Source: Blautia sp. XA-2221
GTDB taxonomy: Bacteria; Bacillota; Clostridia; Lachnospirales; Lachnospiraceae
Length of the DNA: 64,000 nucleotides
Assembly (NCBI RefSeq): GCF_028767025.1
Contig: NZ_JAJQXX010000014.1
Location: forward strand, 23,052 to 87,051
Direction: 5' to 3'
Of the stretch, positions 45,996 through 54,837 are shown piece by piece (position 1 is the first letter of the stretch; each line of letters starts with the position of its first letter). Made by a program: the position numbers and the translations under genes. The notes beneath the pieces were generated by a model. The model saw only the letters and a program-made list of their open reading frames with translations, was not told the DNA's origin and searched no databases.

Positions 45996-47510
45996 TTATT
46001 CATTGCCTGCCGGAACAAGAACCTCATTTTCAGGAAGCGCTGCATCCGGAGTCATTTCCATCATGGAATCCTCCATACTGCTTCCCATATCTGAAGAAGA
46101 AACACTGCCCTCTTCTGAAGGCTCCTCTTCAGATATCTCATCCGGCGCTGCATCCGGTATCTCTGCTGTGCCGTCATCTGACGGAATTTCCTCCACAGGT
46201 GCTTCCGGCGGCTGCATTCCCTTATCTCCGTTTCCGGCATTCTCCATTTCCAGAGTGGTAAAATCTGTAGCAGCCGCGCTGTTGGTTGTTGTTTTCATTC
46301 CTTCCTCATAAAGCTCAGAAGGATAGGCAATACAGTCTTTTTTGGTAAGTCCCTCTACAATTTCATATTCACCCAGATTTTCATCATACTGACCTAAAAT
46401 CACACTTTTCTTTACAAGACGCTTATCCTTGTCTGCCGCCCATACATAAGGACTGTTTGTATCTGCATCTACAATATAAAACTCGCTGAGCCACAGACCT
46501 TCCTTTTTCTCTTCCTGTCCTTCATCCGGTTCAATATACACATGCTGCCCCAGCATCAGTCCCTCAGAGGACTGCAGTTCCACATAAAAGGGATATGTAG
46601 TGGAGGATGTCTGGGCATCACCGCTTGCATCTATCATTCCCCATGAATTATTGCTGTTCTGAGAATTGGCACTCTCTCTGTCAACACTGCCCATAGTGCC
46701 CTTCCATACCTGCTTTTCATCTACACGGGAACGGATGATCACAGGCTGTCCTTCAATGATACTTCCCACATTCATCTCATTAACAGTTCCCTTGATTCTG
46801 TATGCTCCTGTACTGAGAATGGTAATAAAACCTTTTTGGCTACTGTCTCCTGCCATACTTGTATCAGAATAGCTGAGATCCTGGTCCATGCCATCTGTGC
46901 CATCGTCACCTGTTGTAAGCTTAGTGGTATCAATCTTCTGGATCACGCCGTCAATAGGGCTTCGTACTTCTGTATTCCCCATTGTATTCTGAAGCTTGGC
47001 GATCTCCGCCTGCTTGCTTTTCTGACTGTATTCATTTTTCTTGAGATTCATTTTATTTGTTTCAATCTCAATAGTATAAGAAAGCTGGTCTTTTTTTTCT
47101 GCCTGCTTTTTCTCTTTTTCAAGAGTAGCAATCTGTTCATTCAGACTGGCCGCCTCATTTTTCAGACGGTCAAGATCCAGCTGCGTTTCCTCCAGATCCT
47201 CCTGGATACTGGTAAGGTCATATTCAAAAAGAAGCTGTCCCTGCTTGACTTCTTCACCGGTTTTGACTTTCACTGTTTTTACTTTCCGTCCGTTTTCCAG
47301 TTCCACCTCTTCTGTTTTCTGCGGCTCCACAACACCTGCATACCTGTTTGCAATTCCCGCAACATCTCCGGTAATCTGGCTGATCTCTGTAACATAAGCT
47401 GTTTCTCCGCTTTCCTGCTCCTGTCCAAAAACGCCCATTTTCCAGCAGACTCCGCCTGCAGCGCCGCTAATTATAAGAATTCCCAAAAGGATCAAAATAC
47501 GTTTCTTCAT
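45996..47510 (-). CDS. HlyD/MacA-type adaptor with acidic tail
   Basis: 504 residues. N-terminal anchor (ILILLGILIISGAAGGVCW), lipoyl half VKVKTGEEVKQGQLLFEY, a coiled-coil hairpin of about 100 residues (QEDLEETQLDLDRLKNEA onward), second lipoyl half VRSPIDGVIQKI and a beta-barrel. It ends with ~70 residues rich in Glu, Asp, Ser and Met (EEIPSDDGTAEIP through SSMEDSMMEM) with no known fold. GGGAGG is 12 nt upstream of the ATG. It is the first gene of the four-gene exporter operon. Two different adaptors in one operon is unusual. Confidence 0.82.
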   Translation of the reverse strand: MKKRILILLGILIISGAAGGVCWKMGVFGQEQESGETAYVTEISQITGDVAGIANRYAGVVEPQKTEEVELENGRKVKTVKVKTGEEVKQGQLLFEYDLTSIQEDLEETQLDLDRLKNEAASLNEQIATLEKEKKQAEKKDQLSYTIEIETNKMNLKKNEYSQKSKQAEIAKLQNTMGNTEVRSPIDGVIQKIDTTKLTTGDDGTDGMDQDLSYSDTSMAGDSSQKGFITILSTGAYRIKGTVNEMNVGSIIEGQPVIIRSRVDEKQVWKGTMGSVDRESANSQNSNNSWGMIDASGDAQTSSTTYPFYVELQSSEGLMLGQHVYIEPDEGQEEKKEGLWLSEFYIVDADTNSPYVWAADKDKRLVKKSVILGQYDENLGEYEIVEGLTKKDCIAYPSELYEEGMKTTTNSAAATDFTTLEMENAGNGDKGMQPPEAPVEEIPSDDGTAEIPDAAPDEISEEEPSEEGSVSSSDMGSSMEDSMMEMTPDAALPENEVLVPAGNE

Positions 47511-47664
47511 ATTTTTATTTTTACCTCCCTGTAAACAAAGGAACTATCTGACTGTACTATCATATCAGATTACGCTTTAAAAGAAAAGTCCTGACAAAAA
47601 TCACCTGTGGTTTCACAATTTTTTCACTCTTTTTTTAGAAAAATTACATCTAATTTCCGTTTTT

Positions 47665-47693
47665 TTGACTTTTATCCCGTTATCTGGTAAAAT
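47665..47693 (+). promoter_or_regulatory. promoter of the duplicated-domain lipoprotein gene
   Basis: -35 TTGACT (47665-47670), a 17-nt spacer and an extended -10 TGG-TAAAAT (47688-47693). On the other strand an extended -10 TGA-TATGAT near 47552 may drive the exporter operon. Confidence 0.7.
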
Positions 47694-47725
47694 GGAGGGG
47701 AATATTTTGGAAAGGAACGAATCAT

Positions 47726-48910
47726 ATGAAGATCGCAAAAGGTCTGATTCCGCTTCTCGTGCTTATCTTTGCCGTATCAATGATCATCGGCTGTTCCCAC
47801 TCAGATAAGTCAGATGTGGAAGGAGTCATTACAAGTGAACTGGATCTCCTGAAAAATCTGGATTCTGATACGGCTCAGAAGTATATTTCCTATCAGGAGC
47901 TGTTTCCGGATGCCACAGAAAAAACCGAACTTTCCAAGGAAGTTGAAGATGTTTTTTCTCTTTTTTTCGAGGATTTTGACTACAAAATCCAACATATCAA
48001 AGTTGCCAAAGACAAGAAAGAAGCCTCTGCACGCCTGAAACTCACCACGATCGACGCCCAGGCACTGGCAAAAGATTATACTGTTTCTCATCTGGAGAAT
48101 GCAATATTGCTTGCTGCAGATTCCCCTTCTCATAATACAGAAGAAAATTCCGTTTCTCTGGAGGACCGTTATCGCATCCTCAGTGAACTGTTGAAAAACA
48201 ATCAGTATAAAACTGTAGAAACCAACTGTTCCCTGACTCTGATCAATCGGAATACGGAAAAAGAAGAGGAATGGGAAATCAGGCGTACTCACGAACTGGA
48301 AAACAGTCTTGTCGGCGGTCTTATCAGCTATCTCTCTGACAGTGATCTCCTGACACCGGAGGAAACACTGGCCGTCTATTTAAACACCCTGAAAACTATG
48401 GATCTGGATCAGATGAGCAACTATCTTGGTCTGGAAAGTCTTCTGAATACTTCAGATAATGCAAAAGCTTCCATCGCCTGCGCTCTGGTGGAACAAATGC
48501 ATAAAAACTTTGATTTTAAAATAACCTCTTCTCAGATAAAAAGTTATCAGGCTTCCGTAGAAGCTGAAATCACTACCTTTGACAGCAATGCCATCCTTAG
48601 CGCCTACCAGAAGGAACTGGAAGAATATCTTGCTTCCCCACAGGCAGTGATCGACGGTTCTCAGAAACGGTATAACCATTCTCTGGAACTTCTTCTGAAA
48701 AACATAGAAAACAACACAAAAACTCTGACTCATCCGGCAAGCTTTTCTCTTACCAATGACGGCGCTTCCTGGAAACTGCAGGATGACGGACAGGTGATCG
48801 GAACCGGGATCTTTGGCAATCTCAGCAGTACCCCTGTGGAAGAAGAAATTTCTCCGGAAGAAATCTCGGAAGAAGATACGGATTCCTCCGACGAAACTAT
48901 TTCTGAATAA
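47726..48910 (+). CDS. lipoprotein with two copies of an NTF2-like domain
   Basis: 394 residues. The signal ends in lipobox MIIGC (Cys23). Two similar halves are seen: residues ~30-200 contain FDYKIQHIKVAKDKKEASARLK, and ~215-385 contain FDFKITSSQIKSYQASVEAEI. Each half begins with a helical segment and continues with beta strands, as in small NTF2/DUF5105-like lipoprotein domains. An acidic Glu/Ser tail ends the protein. AAAGGAA precedes the ATG. It diverges from the two-adaptor exporter operon and is followed by a terminator. The function is not known; a surface binding or accessory role for the exporter is a guess. Confidence 0.65.
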   Translation: MKIAKGLIPLLVLIFAVSMIIGCSHSDKSDVEGVITSELDLLKNLDSDTAQKYISYQELFPDATEKTELSKEVEDVFSLFFEDFDYKIQHIKVAKDKKEASARLKLTTIDAQALAKDYTVSHLENAILLAADSPSHNTEENSVSLEDRYRILSELLKNNQYKTVETNCSLTLINRNTEKEEEWEIRRTHELENSLVGGLISYLSDSDLLTPEETLAVYLNTLKTMDLDQMSNYLGLESLLNTSDNAKASIACALVEQMHKNFDFKITSSQIKSYQASVEAEITTFDSNAILSAYQKELEEYLASPQAVIDGSQKRYNHSLELLLKNIENNTKTLTHPASFSLTNDGASWKLQDDGQVIGTGIFGNLSSTPVEEEISPEEISEEDTDSSDETISE

Positions 48911-48927
48911 AATTGATCCACTGTGAC

Positions 48928-48968
48928 GAAAAAGGCTTTTCCCAAAACGGAAAAGCCCTTTTCTTATT
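48928..48968. terminator. terminator between lipoprotein and aspS
   Basis: AAAGGCTTTTCC pairs with GGAAAAGCCCTTT, loop CAAAAC, with T-rich flanks on both strands. Confidence 0.85.
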
Positions 48969-48989
48969 TTACAGTCATCAGACCGTATC

Positions 48990-50786
48990 TTATTCTTCTG
49001 TTTTCTCCGGAGCGGTTTCAAGTCCCAGTTCCTGTAACTGAGCCTCGCTGACAACACTTGGAGACTGTGTCATAAGACAGGAAGCGTCTTTTACTTTTGG
49101 GAAAGCGATCACTTCACGGATGCTGTCAACCTTTGCCATCAGCATAACCAGGCGATCCAGTCCGTAAGCCAGTCCTGCGTGAGGCGGAACACCGTATTTA
49201 AACGCATTCAGAAGGAAACCGAACTGTTCGTAAGCAGATTCCTCAGTGAATCCAAGCTTTTCGAACATTTTTTCCTGGATATCGTTCTGGTGGATTCTCA
49301 CACTTCCTCCACCAATCTCATTTCCATTCAGTACAATGTCATATGCTTTTGCACGAACCTTACCCGGATCTGTGTCAAGAAGAGGAAGGTCCTCCTCCAT
49401 AGGCATGGTAAATGGATGATGCATGGCTGTAAAGCGGTTCTCTTCCTCACTCCACTCAAGAAGTGGGAATTCTGTTACCCATACAAAGCGATACTCGTTC
49501 TTATCCAGAAGCTCCATCTGTTTGGCAAGCTCTACACGGAGAGCTCCAAGTACGTCATAGACTACTTTGTTCTTATCCGCTGCAAAAAGAAGCAGATCTC
49601 CCGGTTTTCCTTCCATTGCCTGAACAAGAGCATCCATCTCTTCTTCTTTCATGAATTTGGCAAAAGAAGACTTTCTTGTACCGTCTTCTGCAATAGCAAT
49701 ATAGGCAAGCCCTTTCGCGCCATATCCCTTTGCAAATTCCACAAGCTTGTCGATTTTTTTTCTGGGCATGGATCCCTGTCCCTCTGCGTTGATTCCGCGG
49801 ACCGTTCCACCAGCCTCAAGAGCGCCCTTAAACACAACAAACTCACAGTCCTTTACTGTTTCACTGACATCATGAAGTTCCATACCGAAACGCAGATCCG
49901 GCTTGTCGGAGCCAAAACGATCCATTGCTTCCTGCCAGGTGATACGCTGGATTGGAAGCTGAACGTCCACATCCAGAACTTCTTTGAACAGGTATGCAAG
50001 ATATCTTTCATTTACATCAATAACATCATCTACATCTACAAAGGACAGCTCCATGTCGATCTGGGTAAACTCCGGCTGACGGTCCGCACGAAGATCCTCG
50101 TCACGGAAGCAGCGTGCGATCTGGATATAACGGTCGTATCCGGAACACATAAGAAGCTGTTTGTAAAGCTGCGGAGACTGTGGAAGTCCGTAAAAGCTAC
50201 CCGGGTGAACTCTGGACGGAACCAGATAATCTCTGGCGCCTTCCGGTGTACTCTTTCCAAGGATTGGAGTTTCCACCTCCAGGAAACCTTCTTCTGCAAA
50301 GAATTTTCTGGTGAGAGTGGCAACCTGACTTTTCATCATAAGATTTCTCTGGATATCCGGTCTTCTGAGATCCAGGTAACGATATTTTAAACGGATCTCA
50401 TCTTTTGTTTTGCTGTTTTCCTCTATTGGGAAAGGCGGAACCTCTGACTCGGAAAGTACACGCAGTTCATTGGCACGAAGCTCCAGTTCTCCTGTAGCAA
50501 GGTTTTCATTTACTGCTCCGCCTCGTTTTTCCACAATACCGGTAACTGCGATCACAAACTCACTTCTCAGTTTTCCGGCTTTCTCAAAGCCTTCCTCATC
50601 AATACTTCCGTTTTCAAAAATAACCTGCATGATTCCGGAACGGTCTCTCAGATCAACAAATACAAGTCCGCCTTTATTTCTGGCTTTCTGCACCCATCCC
50701 ATCAGAGTTACTCTGGTGCCTGTCATCTCTTTTGTTACTTCCGCACAGCGGCAGGTCCTGTGCAGTCCCTTCATACTTTCAGCCAT
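48990..50786 (-). CDS. aspS: aspartyl-tRNA synthetase
   Basis: 598 residues, the bacterial long form. It has an N-terminal OB-fold anticodon-binding domain (VTLMGWVQKARNKGGLVFVDLRD), class II motif 2 FRDEDLRADRQPEFTQID, the GAD insertion domain and motif 3 GLAYGLDRLVMLMAK. It charges tRNA-Asp in the cytoplasm; whether it also misacylates tRNA-Asn cannot be decided here. It starts 14 nt after hisS, the common hisS-aspS pairing. Confidence 0.96.
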   Translation of the reverse strand: MAESMKGLHRTCRCAEVTKEMTGTRVTLMGWVQKARNKGGLVFVDLRDRSGIMQVIFENGSIDEEGFEKAGKLRSEFVIAVTGIVEKRGGAVNENLATGELELRANELRVLSESEVPPFPIEENSKTKDEIRLKYRYLDLRRPDIQRNLMMKSQVATLTRKFFAEEGFLEVETPILGKSTPEGARDYLVPSRVHPGSFYGLPQSPQLYKQLLMCSGYDRYIQIARCFRDEDLRADRQPEFTQIDMELSFVDVDDVIDVNERYLAYLFKEVLDVDVQLPIQRITWQEAMDRFGSDKPDLRFGMELHDVSETVKDCEFVVFKGALEAGGTVRGINAEGQGSMPRKKIDKLVEFAKGYGAKGLAYIAIAEDGTRKSSFAKFMKEEEMDALVQAMEGKPGDLLLFAADKNKVVYDVLGALRVELAKQMELLDKNEYRFVWVTEFPLLEWSEEENRFTAMHHPFTMPMEEDLPLLDTDPGKVRAKAYDIVLNGNEIGGGSVRIHQNDIQEKMFEKLGFTEESAYEQFGFLLNAFKYGVPPHAGLAYGLDRLVMLMAKVDSIREVIAFPKVKDASCLMTQSPSVVSEAQLQELGLETAPEKTEE

Positions 50787-50800
50787 GATCTTACTCCTTT

Positions 50801-52057
50801 TTATAATTTATCCCTGAAAAATTCAACGAATTCAGTGTATCCTTCTGTCATCATCTGTTCTTTCTGGAATTTTTTATTTTTTTTCATAATAGAAATAGTT
50901 ACCTGAGTTCCATTTCTTCTCTCTTCTTCAGCCTGCTTCAAAATTGTCAGAAGCTTGTCTGCAGGCATATTCTTTTCAATGAGATATGCCTTCTTTTCAC
51001 TGGTTCCCGGAACTTCGTAGCCTCTTTCCAGAAGCAGCATAACAATTCGCTCAAATCCAATAGAAAATCCGCAGGCGCTTGTATTCTGTCCTGTAAATTT
51101 ACCGATCATCTCGTCATAACGTCCGCCGCCGCCTACAGAACCGCCGAACTCATCCATGGCGATCTCAAAGATCGGGCCTGTATAATAAGACATTCCACGC
51201 ACCAGAGTAGGATCAAAGGAAATCTTAAAGTCCGCACTCTTTACTGCGTCCACAGAAGCAATGATAGTTTCCAGATCCTCTGCAACCTTGGGATCAAGAA
51301 CATCTTTCAGCTTTTCCTTAATATAGCGTACACCCTGGATATCAGAGGTAATCTCACGGAACATACCAAGATAAGTATCAATGCTTTCTCTTGCAAAGCC
51401 TTCTTTTTCCAGCTCTGCCGAAACACCCTCAAGACCAATCTTGTCCATCTTGTCAAGAATGATAAATACTGTATCAAAGCTTTCTGCCGGGAATCCGCTG
51501 TACTGAGCCATTGCCTTCAGAATTTTACGGTCGTTGATCCTGATGGTAAAATTATGAAAATCCAGTTTGCCCAGAAGTGTTGTGGTTGCCAGCACAAGCT
51601 CGATCTCAGCCAGATAAGTAGGCTCTCCCAAAATATCAATATCACACTGCATAAACTGGCGGAAACGGCCTCTCTGAGGACGGTCAGCTCTCCATACATT
51701 TCCCATCTGCAAAGCCTTAAAAGGAGCCGGAAGCTCATTGGCATGGTTGGAATAATATCTGGAAAGAGGCACTGTCAGGTCATAACGAAGACCGGAATCC
51801 ACAAGATCCGCCTCCTCCTTTGCGCTTTCCAGCTTCAGCTTTTCTCCTCTTTTCAGGATCTTAAAAATCAGTTTTTCATTTTCGCCCCCCTGCTTGCTGC
51901 TGAGGTTTTCAATATGCTCCACACATGGAGTTTCAATAGAAGAAAATCCGAACTTTCCATAAGTTTCCCGGATCATATTCATTACATAGTTTCGGATTTC
52001 CATTTCCTTCGGTAAAATATCTTTCATACCGGTTACTGGTTTTTTCTTTAATGCCAT
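50801..52057 (-). CDS. hisS: histidyl-tRNA synthetase
   Basis: 418 residues. Class II features: GMKDILPKEM at the N-terminus, motif 2 VWRADRPQRGRFRQFMQCDID, the histidine-specific segments LVRGMSYYTGPIFE and GGGGRYDEMIGKFTG, motif 3 CGFSIGFERI and a C-terminal anticodon-binding domain. It charges tRNA-His. AGGAGG precedes the ATG. It follows the HD-domain gene by 12 nt and precedes aspS by 14 nt. Confidence 0.96.
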   Translation of the reverse strand: MALKKKPVTGMKDILPKEMEIRNYVMNMIRETYGKFGFSSIETPCVEHIENLSSKQGGENEKLIFKILKRGEKLKLESAKEEADLVDSGLRYDLTVPLSRYYSNHANELPAPFKALQMGNVWRADRPQRGRFRQFMQCDIDILGEPTYLAEIELVLATTTLLGKLDFHNFTIRINDRKILKAMAQYSGFPAESFDTVFIILDKMDKIGLEGVSAELEKEGFARESIDTYLGMFREITSDIQGVRYIKEKLKDVLDPKVAEDLETIIASVDAVKSADFKISFDPTLVRGMSYYTGPIFEIAMDEFGGSVGGGGRYDEMIGKFTGQNTSACGFSIGFERIVMLLLERGYEVPGTSEKKAYLIEKNMPADKLLTILKQAEEERRNGTQVTISIMKKNKKFQKEQMMTEGYTEFVEFFRDKL

Positions 52058-52069
52058 GCCTGCCTCCTG

Positions 52070-52633
52070 TTATTTATTATGTATAATTCTCTGAAATGCA
52101 AGAAAAACTTCCATATCAAAATTTTTGATCTCATCGATCATAAGCTCCATCACAGTTGCAACATCAAACGCAGTCCTGTATGGTCTGTCAGATGTTAGCG
52201 CTGCAAATACATCGCATACCCGCAAGATCCTGGCTCCAATGGGAATCTGATCTCCAATGAGGTTATCAGGATATCCGGTTCCGTCATAATTCTCATGATG
52301 ATAAAGAATACTTTCCAGAACAAACTCTGAATACCCCTGACCTTTTAATTCCTCATAGCCCAAAGCAGAATGCATACGGACATATTTCAATTCCTCGATC
52401 AGAAGAGGATCCTTTTCACGTCCGTTGATATATTCTGTCAGCTTCAGCTTGCCGATATCGTGAAGCATTCCCGCAACAGCAAGCTCGTAGCAGATCTCCT
52501 GCGCCAGTCCCATCTCAGAAGCCACCTCATACGCAAGGTTGCTGACAACAATCCCGTGATTCAGCTCTGCCGAAAGGTCAAAATCCAGTATTCTGTCTGT
52601 TGTCTTTTCCACGTCTGCCTGCGCCGCACTCAA
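52070..52633 (-). CDS. HD-domain phosphohydrolase (HD-GYP-like)
   Basis: 187 residues from the TTG at 52633, which lies 8 nt after AGGAGG; a GTG at 52642 overlaps that box and is less likely. The core has MLHDIGKLKL (HD motif), a second His region LYHHENYDGTGYPDNL and ARILRVCDVFAALTSDRPYR. These are the marks of the HD-GYP group, which hydrolyse cyclic di-GMP or related nucleotides. The GYP triplet is present in DGTGYP. There is no sensor domain. It sits between hemZ and hisS, the usual position in related genomes. Confidence 0.8.
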   Translation of the reverse strand: MSAAQADVEKTTDRILDFDLSAELNHGIVVSNLAYEVASEMGLAQEICYELAVAGMLHDIGKLKLTEYINGREKDPLLIEELKYVRMHSALGYEELKGQGYSEFVLESILYHHENYDGTGYPDNLIGDQIPIGARILRVCDVFAALTSDRPYRTAFDVATVMELMIDEIKNFDMEVFLAFQRIIHNK

Positions 52634-52651
52634 TCTGCACACCTCCTGTCT

Positions 52652-54175
52652 TTAAAGCCATCTGTCAACAGCCACCCGTTTTCTTTCAATCATTTCATCT
52701 ATACGGGTAATATAATTCCATACATCCTTCACATTCTCCACACGCTCGATCCTCGTTCCATGATCAAATACCAGTTTTGAAGATCCGCCTGCTCCCAATG
52801 CGATAATGGGCTGTTTTTCTTCCATAATTAGTATATTGTAAATCCCGGCTTTGTCAACCTCTGCATAACCTACATTTTCAAAATTGCCCTTCATATTTTT
52901 CTGTCTGTACAGATAATAAGGACCCATTCCCATTTCGTAGGCTGTCTTCATGGTCATTTCCATGATCTCCTGATTGTTTTCAAAAGTCATTTCCTGATAT
53001 TTATCTTTAAAAATATTCAGCCTTGCCGCTCTTTTTACTGCAAGAGAATGAACCGTGATACTATCCGGAGCCATCTTTTTAATTTCGTCCAGCGTGTACT
53101 GTACTTTTTCCAGATCTTCTCCCGGAAGTCCAACGATCAGATCCATGTTGATATTATCAAATCCACACTCTCTTGCAAGATAAAATGCCTGCCTTGTCTC
53201 CTCTGCAGTATGGCGTCTTCCGATAATCTCCAGAGTTTCCTGGTTCATCGTCTGAGGATTCACGGAAATCCTGCTCACCGGATATTTACGGATCACCTGA
53301 AGCTTTTCTCTGGTAATGCTGTCCGGCCTTCCTGCTTCAATGGTAAATTCAGCCAGGTTTCTGCAGTCAAAATGTTCCATCAGGGTATCCAGAAGTCTCT
53401 GGAGCTGATCCGGTTCCAAAGTGGTAGGTGTTCCGCCGCCAATATAAACGGTGTCCAGCTTACGTCCTTTTTTCTTCATAATAGAAGAAACTTCCTGAAT
53501 CTCCTTGCAGAGCGCATCCAGATAAAGATCCACTCTGTCCTTCCACTGCTTCAGAGGATAGGAACTGAACGAACAGTAAAGGCAGATACTTGGACAAAAC
53601 GGAATACCCACATAAAGACTGTATCCGTTTTCATAATCAATATCTTTCAAAATTTCTCTTTCCCTGTTGGCAATGGTAATGGCAAGGGCTGTTTTTTCCG
53701 GGCTTACCAGATAACGTTCCCGCATTTCCTGCGCGATCTCTGAATTTTTCATTCCTGCTTCGATCATTGCCATGGCAAGCTTTGCAGGACGGATTCCTGT
53801 AAGATTTCCCCAAGGAAGCGTCTTTCCTGTAAGTTTTGTCAAAAGCTGATACAAAGAGTATTTCAGTACATCCTTCTGCTCCTTGCGCTGTTGTCTGAAC
53901 GCATCCTTTTGTTCTGTACAGGAAAGAGGGGCATCATCCGAAGAGTGCCCCTTTATGATTTCTGCTTCTGTCACACCGGTATGGCTTTCATTTTTATATC
54001 GGATCAAAAAACTCTGCTCCTGCTTTTCCACCCGAAACAGAAGATCCGCTGTATTTTCCCCGTCTTCCTCTTCATAGGAAACTACAATCTCAGCTTCCGG
54101 GTAAAATGCCCGGATCAGCTCATAAATATCATGTTCAAATTCTCTGTTGTCAAACAGAATACTGATCTTATACAA
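52652..54175 (-). CDS. hemZ: HemZ-type oxygen-independent coproporphyrinogen III oxidase family protein
   Basis: 507 residues from a TTG at 54175, supported by AGAGG 10 nt upstream and by the family's N-terminal strand; an ATG at 54196 would also fit. The radical-SAM cysteines are in FCPSICLYCSF (CxxxCxxC), followed by YIGGGTPTTLEP, EFTIEAGRPDSIT and ISVNPQTMN, typical of HemN/HemZ. An N-terminal extension of about 170 residues distinguishes HemZ. The gene overlaps the metallo-hydrolase end by 8 nt. Whether it makes haem or serves another radical-SAM role is open in fermentative Lachnospiraceae. Confidence 0.88.
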   Translation of the reverse strand: MYKISILFDNREFEHDIYELIRAFYPEAEIVVSYEEEDGENTADLLFRVEKQEQSFLIRYKNESHTGVTEAEIIKGHSSDDAPLSCTEQKDAFRQQRKEQKDVLKYSLYQLLTKLTGKTLPWGNLTGIRPAKLAMAMIEAGMKNSEIAQEMRERYLVSPEKTALAITIANREREILKDIDYENGYSLYVGIPFCPSICLYCSFSSYPLKQWKDRVDLYLDALCKEIQEVSSIMKKKGRKLDTVYIGGGTPTTLEPDQLQRLLDTLMEHFDCRNLAEFTIEAGRPDSITREKLQVIRKYPVSRISVNPQTMNQETLEIIGRRHTAEETRQAFYLARECGFDNINMDLIVGLPGEDLEKVQYTLDEIKKMAPDSITVHSLAVKRAARLNIFKDKYQEMTFENNQEIMEMTMKTAYEMGMGPYYLYRQKNMKGNFENVGYAEVDKAGIYNILIMEEKQPIIALGAGGSSKLVFDHGTRIERVENVKDVWNYITRIDEMIERKRVAVDRWL

Positions 54176-54797
54176 ATGGATTGTACCTCTTTTCATAACC
54201 GATAGTGGTGGAAATATCATGTCCCGGATAAACCTCTGTTTCCTCAGGAAGAGAATCTGTAAGCCGGTGAAGACTTTCCACAATCTGGCCTGTGCTTCCT
54301 CCCGGCAGATCTGTTCTTCCCACGGAACCATAAAACAGCGTATCTCCACTGAACAGGATTCCCTCATCTTTCAGATAGTAACAACAGCTTCCCGGTGTAT
54401 GACCGGGGGTATGAATCATCTGAACAGAAAATCCTGCGGCGTCAAAAACCTGAAGATCTTCGAGAAGTATATCTGCCTTTAAGGAACAGGAACGATTTCC
54501 ATATCCGGACAGATTTGCTGACGGATCCAACAGAGTCCCTGATTCTTTTTCACAGGCATAAACCGGTATCTGATACTCTTTTTTTACATCCTCCACTGCA
54601 AGGATATGATCATAGTGACCATGGGTCAAAAGAACTGCTGCCGGCTTTGCCTGCATTTCCTTAACCTTGGAAAATATCTCCTGAGCCTGATCCGCAGGAT
54701 CCACGATCAGAACCTCTCCTGTATTTTTATTTTTCAGCAGATAGCAGTTCGTTGATACAGAACCAAGAACGCATATCTGAAGTTCTGAGTTTTTCAT
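54168..54797 (-). CDS. metallo-beta-lactamase-fold hydrolase (glyoxalase II-like)
   Basis: 209 residues from the ATG at 54797, which has AAGGGA upstream; a longer frame overlaps rel without support. The metal-binding motif is LTHGHYDHI, with further ligands in TPGHTPGSC, FSGDTLFYGSVGR and the C-terminal YPGHDIST. It belongs to the YcbL/glyoxalase II-like subgroup that splits thioesters such as lactoylglutathione analogues; the substrate is unknown. It lies 40 nt after rel, where many Clostridia also have dtd, which is absent here. Confidence 0.85.
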   Translation of the reverse strand: MKNSELQICVLGSVSTNCYLLKNKNTGEVLIVDPADQAQEIFSKVKEMQAKPAAVLLTHGHYDHILAVEDVKKEYQIPVYACEKESGTLLDPSANLSGYGNRSCSLKADILLEDLQVFDAAGFSVQMIHTPGHTPGSCCYYLKDEGILFSGDTLFYGSVGRTDLPGGSTGQIVESLHRLTDSLPEETEVYPGHDISTTIGYEKRYNPFV

Positions 54798-54837
54798 ATC
54801 TGTCCCTTCTTTCTCTGTCCCTGTATTTTTTGACCGA

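Noticed and set aside
49179..50390. 403-codon plus-strand open frame
   Set aside because: It lies wholly opposite aspS, has no ribosome binding site and its product has no protein-like motifs; aspS has all class II motifs.
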